Below are positions 48,963-54,551 of a DNA stretch of 54,551 nucleotides, one piece after another (position 1 is the stretch's first letter; each line of letters starts with the position of its first letter). The translations under genes were made by a program, and so were the position numbers. The notes under the pieces were generated by a model. It was not told the DNA's origin and made no database searches. It saw only the letters and a list, made by a program, of their open reading frames with translations. Source of the DNA: a virus; the IMG/VR virus record IMGVR_UViG_3300027754_004594, positions 1-54,551 of that record; one strand, 5' to 3'.

Positions 48963-49499
48963 TCATAAAATAATTAATCCAGCGTGCAGTTCTCCGTGGC
49001 AATTCCTGCATACTAAAATGCATTTATCTAATTCTTTTTTTATTTCGGTAATTGAATAAGATCTGAGGTTTGATATATTGTATTCTTTTTTACTGGGATC
49101 TACGTGGTGAAAATCTAATGACCCCACGTATTTATTGTAGCCGCAAAAAATACACTTTCCACCTTTTAAATCAACGCATTGTCGTTTTCTTGTTTTTTGC
49201 TTTTCGTAGGACATTTTATTACTGCATTCTTTGCACCAACCGTGAGCTTTGCCTTTGGAGTTTATGTAATGATTTTCTTTGTTTAATTCTTTTTGCAATT
49301 TACATTGCGGACACGTCCTGCAAGTAATTCCTTTCTCGTTAATCATATCTTGATTTTTTCGAAATCTAAGGCTATTTGTTTTCAGTCCAAATTTTTTCAA
49401 CCAATGTCTTGTGGTTGTTTGTGATTTGCCCATCTTTTTTGCGATTTGATAGGTGCTTAGTCTTAGTTTGATTAACGTTATTAAATCTGATTTATTCAT
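48963..49499 (-). CDS. HNH endonuclease with N-terminal HTH
   Basis: 178 residues. The N-terminus TYQIAKKMGKSQTTTRHWLK is a helix-turn-helix, a CxxC...CxxC zinc segment follows (CRTCPQCKLQ, CKEC), and the C-terminal nuclease is CIFCGYNKYVGSLDFHHVDP with KCILVCRNCHGELHAG. It looks like a stand-alone homing-type endonuclease, opposite in strand to the tRNA cluster it borders. An AGTGTAAT box lies 11 bases before its ATG. Confidence 0.9.
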   Translation of the reverse strand: MNKSDLITLIKLRLSTYQIAKKMGKSQTTTRHWLKKFGLKTNSLRFRKNQDMINEKGITCRTCPQCKLQKELNKENHYINSKGKAHGWCKECSNKMSYEKQKTRKRQCVDLKGGKCIFCGYNKYVGSLDFHHVDPSKKEYNISNLRSYSITEIKKELDKCILVCRNCHGELHAGLIIL

Positions 49500-49510
49500 A
49501 GCTTAATTAA

Positions 49511-49518
49511 ATTACACT
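49511..49518 (-). promoter_or_regulatory. Late-type promoter box AGTGTAAT
   Basis: Exact octamer on the minus strand, 11 bases before the HNH endonuclease start at 49499. Confidence 0.5.
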
Positions 49519-49562
49519 TATTAATATAATATTATTGAGCTACGCAAAAATTAAAAAAAATA

Positions 49563-49591
49563 TTGACATATTGAAATTTTTGAGAGATATA
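49563..49591 (+). promoter_or_regulatory. Promoter TTGACA-N17-GATATA before the dnaK region
   Basis: TTGACA at 49563-49568 and GATATA at 49586-49591 with a 17-base spacer. It would transcribe the tRNA remnant and then dnaK, whose ATG is 144 bases further on. No heat-shock CIRCE-type inverted repeat is visible. Confidence 0.5.
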
Positions 49592-49606
49592 GATGATACC
49601 AATTTT

Positions 49607-49677
49607 TTACTCGCGTAACCTAGTTAAATAGAGATTGAATTCAAGAATTGTAAATTCGAGTCTTGCCGAGGATACCA
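49607..49677 (+). pseudogene. Possible decayed tRNA (Glu-like)
   Basis: The 3' end reads like a tRNA (T-loop TTCGAGT, acceptor strand CGAGGAT, ACCA) and a 5' strand TTACTCG pairs at five of seven positions. D- and anticodon stems are weak, with AATTCAA (TTC) as a poor anticodon loop. It lies in the dnaK leader. Confidence 0.33.
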
Positions 49678-49735
49678 TTTTGGAAAATTTGACTTTTCAA
49701 CTCCCAAACCCTACAATAAGAAAAATAATATACAT

Positions 49736-51646
49736 ATGTCAAAAGTAATCGGAATCGATTTAGGAACCACAAATTCGTGCATGGCCGTCATTGATGGCGG
49801 AGATCCCATTGTGCTAGAAAATTCAGAGGGGAAGAGAACAACTCCGTCAGTTGTTTCGTTCAGTAAAACTGGAGAACGTCTAGTTGGAGACTCGGCTAAA
49901 CGTCAAGCTGTAACTAACCCCAAAAACACTATTTACTCTGTCAAGCGCTTCATGGGTCGTAAATTTGATGAAGTTCAGGAAGAGATTAAACGTGTTCCCT
50001 ACAAAGTAGTTCGAGCGTCGAATGGTGACGTTGCTGTCGAGGTTGAAATCAATGGAGAAGCAAAACAATTTAGTCCACCCGAAGTCTCTGCGATGATTCT
50101 TTCTAAGTTGAAGGCTGACGCCGAGATGCGATTGGGCGAGTCTGTCACCCAAGCTGTGATTACTGTTCCCGCCTACTTTAACGATTCTCAAAGGCAAGCG
50201 ACGAAAGACGCGGGGAGAATTGCTGGCTTAGAGGTTCTTCGTATTATTAACGAACCTACAGCCGCTGCTCTGGCGTATGGTTTGGACAAAAACAAAAACG
50301 AGCAAATTGCCGTTTACGATCTTGGGGGCGGAACCTTTGACATTTCAGTTCTAGAAATTAATGATGGCGTTTTTGAAGTTAAGGCTACAAATGGAGATAC
50401 TCACTTGGGTGGTGATGATTGGGATAACGCCATTATGGATTGGATTCTTAACGAGTTTAAGCGAGAAAGCGGAATGGATTTACGCAAACAGCCAGACGCT
50501 TTGCAACGCATTAAAGAAGAAGCTGAAAAATCTAAAATTGCGCTTTCGAATACTCAGTCTTATGAGATTAGTTTGCCGTTTATTACCGCTGACGCTAGTG
50601 GCCCAAAGCATCTTAGTTTGAAATTGACTAGGTCGAAGATGGAGCAGCTTTGCGAAAGTTTGTTCAACCGGACTATCGAACCTACTAAGAGCTGCTTGCG
50701 AGATTCTGGGATTGCCATTGAAAAACTTCAGGAATTAGTCCTTGTTGGAGGTATGACTCGAATGCCGAAAGTTGTTGAGACTGCTGGTTCTCTTGTCAGT
50801 AAGGCTCCAAATCAGGGAGTGAATCCAGATGAAGTTGTTGCCGTCGGGGCTGCTGTTCAAGGCGGCGTCCTTAAGGGCGATGTTAAAGACGTTCTGTTAC
50901 TCGATGTGACCCCGTTGTCTTTAGGCATTGAAACGGTGGGTGGTGTTTTCGTAAAGCTGATCGAACGTAATACGACCATTCCTTCAAAAAAGTCGGAAAC
51001 TTTTTCGACTGCTGGAGATAACCAAGTTGTCGTAGAGATTCACGTCTTGCAAGGAGAACGGCAGTTCTGTAAAGATAATAAAACAATCGGACGATTCCAA
51101 TTGGCGGATATCCCACCCGCTCCACGAGGTGTTCCTCAAATTCAAGTTACTTTTGATATTGATGTTAATGGTATTTTAAATGTCAGCGCAAAAGATTTAG
51201 GAACAAATAAAGAGCAAAAAATAGTTATTACTGCCAGCGGCGGATTATCTAAGGACGAAATTGAGCAAATGAAGAAGGATGCTGAAGCCTACGCAGAAGA
51301 GGACAAGAAGAAGCTTGAAGAACTGCAATTGAATAACGAAGCTGATGATTTAGTTTATAGGTCAGAAAAAATAATCAAAGATAGTTCTGACAAGCTAACT
51401 CCAGAAAGTAAAGTTAAATTAGAACAATGTTTAGCTACTCTTAAGGAAGCCTTAAAGAATAATGATTATACTGCAATTAAATCAGCCAATAGTGAATTGA
51501 GCGCGGTTCTACAAGCAACCAATTTCTTATTAAATAAAGATAATATGGAAAAAGAAGCACCAACAGGCTCATCCGCGAATCCAAAACCAGAAGATATAGA
51601 CCCATCCATCTTTGAGGAGCTTTTAAAGCAAAAACCCAACCCCTAA
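49736..51646 (+). CDS. dnaK: Hsp70 chaperone DnaK
   Basis: 636 residues, full length. [18 protein letters not shown] is the phosphate-1 loop, [20 protein letters not shown] and [18 protein letters not shown] are nucleotide-binding motifs, [14 protein letters not shown] is the interdomain linker region, and a complete substrate-binding domain and lid follow. It lacks the usual EEVD-like or DDK tail, ending [10 protein letters not shown]. An ATPase chaperone this complete in a phage is rare. It heads a cluster with dnaJ; GrpE is not seen in the window. Confidence 0.97.
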   Translation: MSKVIGIDLGTTNSCMAVIDGGDPIVLENSEGKRTTPSVVSFSKTGERLVGDSAKRQAVTNPKNTIYSVKRFMGRKFDEVQEEIKRVPYKVVRASNGDVAVEVEINGEAKQFSPPEVSAMILSKLKADAEMRLGESVTQAVITVPAYFNDSQRQATKDAGRIAGLEVLRIINEPTAAALAYGLDKNKNEQIAVYDLGGGTFDISVLEINDGVFEVKATNGDTHLGGDDWDNAIMDWILNEFKRESGMDLRKQPDALQRIKEEAEKSKIALSNTQSYEISLPFITADASGPKHLSLKLTRSKMEQLCESLFNRTIEPTKSCLRDSGIAIEKLQELVLVGGMTRMPKVVETAGSLVSKAPNQGVNPDEVVAVGAAVQGGVLKGDVKDVLLLDVTPLSLGIETVGGVFVKLIERNTTIPSKKSETFSTAGDNQVVVEIHVLQGERQFCKDNKTIGRFQLADIPPAPRGVPQIQVTFDIDVNGILNVSAKDLGTNKEQKIVITASGGLSKDEIEQMKKDAEAYAEEDKKKLEELQLNNEADDLVYRSEKIIKDSSDKLTPESKVKLEQCLATLKEALKNNDYTAIKSANSELSAVLQATNFLLNKDNMEKEAPTGSSANPKPEDIDPSIFEELLKQKPNP

Positions 51647-51659
51647 TCAAGAAAATCAA

Positions 51660-51884
51660 ATGGAAGAAAAGATTGATTTAATAATTCGAGATCATTGTAA
51701 ACAATTTAAAAAAATCAATAAAACCCAAAGCATTTCAAAAATAATAAAATCTTTAGATTGCATCGTTCAGGATTTATACCTTGAGATTTACACTCTAAGA
51801 GATGAAAGAAAAGCTGTCGATTTTCTAAAACAAAGAGCTGAAGACAAAAAAGCAGCAAAATTACAAAAATGTAATCATTGTTAA
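51660..51884 (+). CDS. Small helical protein between dnaK and dnaJ
   Basis: 74 residues: IIRDHCKQFKKINKTQSISK, CIVQDLYLEIYTLRDERKAV and a basic tail ending LQKCNHC. Almost entirely helical, not a GrpE or other known cochaperone by eye. The gene follows dnaK by 13 bases, so co-expression is likely. Confidence 0.6.
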   Translation: MEEKIDLIIRDHCKQFKKINKTQSISKIIKSLDCIVQDLYLEIYTLRDERKAVDFLKQRAEDKKAAKLQKCNHC

Positions 51885-51959
51885 TCTCAAAGCGAAATAT
51901 CAGAAAATGTTTTTTAGAAGACTTTAAAATAGTTATCGTTATAACTTCGATAAAATTAC

Positions 51960-52091
51960 ATGAAATATATAAAATTGGATTTAGTCTTACAGGGCCCTTT
52001 ATACGAATACACTCCACAAATTGTAGATGAATATTTTAAACTTCCATTAATGGTCCGTCAGGCAACTGACGAGTTTGTAAAAAACTTTTAA
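51960..52091 (+). CDS. 43-residue hypothetical protein
   Basis: MKYIKLDLVLQGPLYEYTPQ followed by IVDEYFKLPLMVRQATDEFV and KNF before TAA. It ends one base before the next ATG, which favours translation. Not recognised. Confidence 0.48.
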   Translation: MKYIKLDLVLQGPLYEYTPQIVDEYFKLPLMVRQATDEFVKNF

Positions 52092-52092
52092 T

Positions 52093-52422
52093 ATGCGATT
52101 AAATCAGATATTTTTAATATTAGTCGGTTCATGTGCCTTGGCTCTTGGGGGTGACATAGTGGTTTCGTGGGATAAAGTAAAAAATGCAGAAGAATACTAC
52201 ATCCAATACGGAACGGAAAATGTAATAACTAGTTTAACCACCGCCAGTAATCAATTTAAAATAGAAAACGTAACGGAGGGAAGAGTTTATTTCGTAAAAG
52301 TAAAATCAATAAATAAATCAGAAACAAGCAAAGATAGTCAAGTTTTAAAATTTAAAGTTCCAAAAGCAAAACAAAATAAACCATTGCAAGCTCCTGATCC
52401 AAAATTAGTATTTAAAAACTAA
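52093..52422 (+). CDS. Secreted fibronectin type III-like protein
   Basis: 109 residues. MRLNQIFLILVGSCALALGG is a signal peptide, cleaved probably near Gly19-Gly20 or lipidated at Cys14. The rest, VVSWDKVKNAEEYYIQYGTE and EGRVYFVKVKSINKSETSKD, is a single Fn3 domain ('v.W.....a..Y.vyy' and 'Y.v.V.a.n..g.s'). A basic C-terminal tail follows. It is probably periplasmic or on the outer membrane. Its place between the chaperone genes is unexpected. Confidence 0.75.
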   Translation: MRLNQIFLILVGSCALALGGDIVVSWDKVKNAEEYYIQYGTENVITSLTTASNQFKIENVTEGRVYFVKVKSINKSETSKDSQVLKFKVPKAKQNKPLQAPDPKLVFKN

Positions 52423-52425
52423 AGC

Positions 52426-53472
52426 ATGAGTAAGCGCGATTATTACACAGTATTAGAAATAGCTCGATCAGCTTCTGAGGAGGAAATTAAGAAGGCTTAT
52501 CGAAAAATGGCTGTTAAATATCATCCAGATAAAAATCCTGATGATAAAACCTCAGAGGAAAAATTTAAGGAAGTTAATGAAGCTTATGAAGTTTTAAGCG
52601 ATAGTCAAGAACGAGCCGCTTACGATTTGCACGGTCACAAAGCGTTTGATCCTCGTGCTCGGTCTAATGGGAACTCTCATAATCCATTCGGGGGGTTTCA
52701 TGAGACCTTTCATGATTTTTTTAGCAGCGGGAGTCAGAGACCTAGTCCAACTAGTCCGCAGCGTGGATCGGATCTGGAATGCAATATTGAAATTTCACTG
52801 GAGCAGGCGGCTTCTGGTTTTACAAAAGAAGTTGACATCACTAAGTTGGAGTCGTGCGAACCGTGTAAAAATTCTGGTGCAGAAGCGGGGTCTGGTCTTA
52901 CGCAGTGTAAGGCTTGCGGCGGATCCGGCCAAATAGTGTTGTCCCAAGGCCCGTTCAGAATGGTTCAATCTTGCTCTCCTTGTAAAGGCTCTGGTAAGGT
53001 TATTGAGACTCCTTGTCGAGTCTGTAAGGGATCTGGCCGCAATCAAAAGCAGTCTAAACTAAATATAATAATTCCTAAAGGTGTTGCCACAGGTAACCGA
53101 TTGTGCTTGACTGGGCACGGAGAGGGTGGTCTTAATAATGGCGGAAATGGAAATATTTATTTTGCGATTCACGTTAAGAAGCACGACATTTTTGATAGGG
53201 ACGGAGACGACTTATTTTGTGAAGTTCCTATCCCATTTACGGACGCGACATTAGGCGGCGAAGTCGAAATCCCCACCTTAACAGGGAAGGTGAAAATTAA
53301 TGTTCCTTCAGGATCTCAGCAAGGATCCGTGTTGCAAGTCCAAGGACTTGGCATGCAAAATACCCAAAGCAATAAAATTGGAAATCTTAAAGTTAAATTG
53401 AAAATTAAAGTTCCTACTAATTTAAACGCTTCCCAAAGAGCGAAGTTGAAAGAATTCGCTGAGTTATGTTAG
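52426..53472 (+). CDS. dnaJ: Hsp40 co-chaperone DnaJ
   Basis: 348 residues with full class A layout: J-domain starting [20 protein letters not shown] with the HPD motif in YHPDKNPD, a short Gly/Phe region ([19 protein letters not shown]), four CxxCxGxG-type zinc repeats ([32 protein letters not shown]) and the C-terminal substrate domain ([18 protein letters not shown]). It stimulates DnaK ATPase and delivers clients. It follows the Fn3 gene by 3 bases. Confidence 0.96.
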   Translation: MSKRDYYTVLEIARSASEEEIKKAYRKMAVKYHPDKNPDDKTSEEKFKEVNEAYEVLSDSQERAAYDLHGHKAFDPRARSNGNSHNPFGGFHETFHDFFSSGSQRPSPTSPQRGSDLECNIEISLEQAASGFTKEVDITKLESCEPCKNSGAEAGSGLTQCKACGGSGQIVLSQGPFRMVQSCSPCKGSGKVIETPCRVCKGSGRNQKQSKLNIIIPKGVATGNRLCLTGHGEGGLNNGGNGNIYFAIHVKKHDIFDRDGDDLFCEVPIPFTDATLGGEVEIPTLTGKVKINVPSGSQQGSVLQVQGLGMQNTQSNKIGNLKVKLKIKVPTNLNASQRAKLKEFAELC

Positions 53473-53513
53473 CGTAAATAACTGTAAGATCGCTTACAAA
53501 ACCCAGATTGCTG

Positions 53514-54245
53514 ATGGATATGGATTTAAAATACAAAAAAGTTGACGGTGGTATTACTATTACTCATGGCGATATTAGTGCAACTGGTGAGTTGATCATC
53601 CCTGACCAAATCGACGGGTTCCCGGTCACCTCCATCGGCGGCAGCGCGTTCTGGTATTTCACTAGCCTAACGAGCGTGACCCTCCCTAGCAGCATCACCT
53701 CTATCGCCGCCGCAGCGTTCTTAGGGTGCAGTGGTCTGACGAGTGTGACTCTCCCTAGTGGCCTCACCTCCATCGGTAACGAAGCGTTCTATGGGTGCAG
53801 TGGCCTGACGAGCGTGATACTCCCCAGCAACCTCACTTCCATCGGTGACGAAACGTTCAGTTCGTGCAGGGGATTGACGAGTGTGACCCTCCCCAATAGC
53901 CTCACCTCCATCGGTAACGATGCGTTCTCGTGGTGCCCTGCTCTGACGAGCGTGACCCTTCCCGACAGCCTCACCTCCATCGGCGACTATGCGTTCTATG
54001 GGTGTAGTGGGTTGACAAGCGTAATCCTTCCCAACAGTCTTACCTCCATCGGCAACTATGCGTTCTATTGGTGCAGTGGATTGACAAGCGTAATCCTCCC
54101 TAGTGGCCTCAAGTCTATCGGCAACAATATATTCTACGGCTGCGCTGGGTTGAAGAGTGTGACGACGTCTAAAGCTGCCGTCTCAGCCCTAATAAAAAAC
54201 GTGTTCCCTCCTGATGTCGAAGTAATCTATGATATAGAAAATTGA
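53514..54245 (+). CDS. BspA-type leucine-rich-repeat protein
   Basis: 243 residues from ATG 53514 (a TTG two codons upstream is less likely). After a short head (YKKVDGGITITHGDISATG) come seven to eight 23-residue repeats of the form LTSVTLP-x2-LTSIG-x2-AF-x2-CSG, the LRR_5/BspA type. No signal peptide is seen. The repeats are nearly identical also in DNA and clearly GC-richer than the surrounding genes, which suggests recent acquisition and repeat expansion. Such proteins mediate adhesion or protein binding. Confidence 0.9.
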   Translation: MDMDLKYKKVDGGITITHGDISATGELIIPDQIDGFPVTSIGGSAFWYFTSLTSVTLPSSITSIAAAAFLGCSGLTSVTLPSGLTSIGNEAFYGCSGLTSVILPSNLTSIGDETFSSCRGLTSVTLPNSLTSIGNDAFSWCPALTSVTLPDSLTSIGDYAFYGCSGLTSVILPNSLTSIGNYAFYWCSGLTSVILPSGLKSIGNNIFYGCAGLKSVTTSKAAVSALIKNVFPPDVEVIYDIEN

Positions 54246-54289
54246 AGGAAAGAGTGAATGTGCAAATTTAGCCTAGTATCCATTGACCA

Positions 54290-54297
54290 AGTGTAAT
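54290..54297 (+). promoter_or_regulatory. Late-type promoter box AGTGTAAT
   Basis: Exact octamer 13 bases before the ATG at 54311, overlapping a TTGACC hexamer. Confidence 0.5.
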
Positions 54298-54310
54298 TAT
54301 AAGAGATGCT

Positions 54311-54551
54311 ATGGAAAACTATTATCTGTTTTTAGATGACCTGAGGAATCCAAAAGACGTTACTTGGATCACAATTCCTCAAGAAAACTGGACTATTGCG
54401 CGAACATACAAGGAATTTGTAGAATTAATCACAGAAAAGAGTCACGCTCCATCTTTTGTTTCTTATGATCACGATTTATCAGATTATACCTACGTAACGA
54501 GACCTCGTATTGATAAATTCGGAATAATACAAACGGATCAGCATAAAATTG
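54311..54551 (+). CDS. Cyclic-phosphate-processing receiver-domain protein (3' end outside window)
   Basis: 80 residues are visible before the window ends. MENYYLFLDDLRNPKDVTWI, RTYKEFVELI and FVSYDHDLSDYT match the receiver-like domain predicted to process cyclic phosphates ('LFLDD.R.P....W...r...E....i.....p...S.DHDL'), with the LDD and DHD acids kept. Such domains are linked with RNA repair and nucleotide-signal systems. The start is supported by the upstream AGTGTAAT box. Confidence 0.8.
   Translation, partial: MENYYLFLDDLRNPKDVTWITIPQENWTIARTYKEFVELITEKSHAPSFVSYDHDLSDYTYVTRPRIDKFGIIQTDQHKI

Noticed and set aside
49880-50197. Frame antisense to dnaK.
   Set aside because: Common shadow of conserved dnaK codons.
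53483-53498. Terminator after dnaJ (TGTAAG/CTTACA hairpin).
   Set aside because: Stem of 6 bp without a T-run; too weak to call.

Overview
The window is part of a large double-stranded DNA phage genome, AT-rich overall, most likely from a virus of a Gram-negative bacterium. It combines a phage-type replisome (split DnaE polymerase, DnaQ-like exonuclease, primase, DnaB-type helicase, RecA-like recombinase), class Ia ribonucleotide reductase and ThyX, tail-fibre and virion genes, a divergent sigma factor, tRNAs and densely packed genes with many 4-bp ATGA overlaps. The heptose and GT9 genes and the lipoproteins argue for an LPS-bearing host. I cannot name the host. No rRNA, CRISPR array or integrase is visible.

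Layout: (1) 1-7860, minus strand: replication and recombination, with the DNA polymerase III alpha subunit broken into a PHP gene and a catalytic gene and an exonuclease gene placed between them. (2) 7932-25489, minus strand: an uninterrupted glycan-synthesis island of about 17.5 kb holding a His-substituted DegT-fold dehydratase, a GDP-mannose 4,6-dehydratase, two NAD-dependent epimerases, two C-methyltransferases, two FkbM methyltransferases, a HldE-like kinase, a HAD-nucleotidyltransferase fusion and about nine glycosyltransferases. (3) 25506-31413, minus strand: NrdB, NrdA, another glycosyltransferase, a DUF736-like protein and the sigma factor. (4) 31414-32259: about 850 bases without a convincing gene, possibly a large structured RNA. 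(5) 32260-37540: divergent accessory genes, including a cytosine-C5 methyltransferase, an orphan 489-residue protein, a dNMP kinase and a small monocistronic gene with its own promoter and terminator. (6) 37585-42183, minus strand: virion and tail-fibre genes with repeats. (7) 42239-48434, mostly plus strand: small phage genes, cupin, lipoproteins and membrane proteins, ThyX, a nuclease and a glycosyltransferase. (8) 48448-49677: tRNA and structured-RNA cluster with an HNH endonuclease. (9) 49736-54551, plus strand: DnaK, small proteins, a secreted Fn3-like protein, DnaJ, a leucine-rich-repeat protein and the start of a cyclic-phosphate-processing receiver domain.

Two promoter classes seem to divide the genome. 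Replication and accessory genes carry TTGACA/TTGACT followed at exactly 17 bases by a weak -10 box, often ending only 5-11 bases before the start codon. Virion and other presumably late genes carry the octamer AGTGTAAT about 7-13 bases before the start codon, with no -35 box. The second class is a good candidate target for the phage sigma factor, whose own gene has a TGTGTAAT copy followed by a hairpin leader. Gmd plus the His-type DegT enzyme suggests a GDP-3,6-dideoxyhexose, and the kinase plus nucleotidyltransferase suggests an activated heptose. Together with the transferases they could glycosylate virions or remodel the host surface. All functional statements come from motif recognition by eye; no database search was run.
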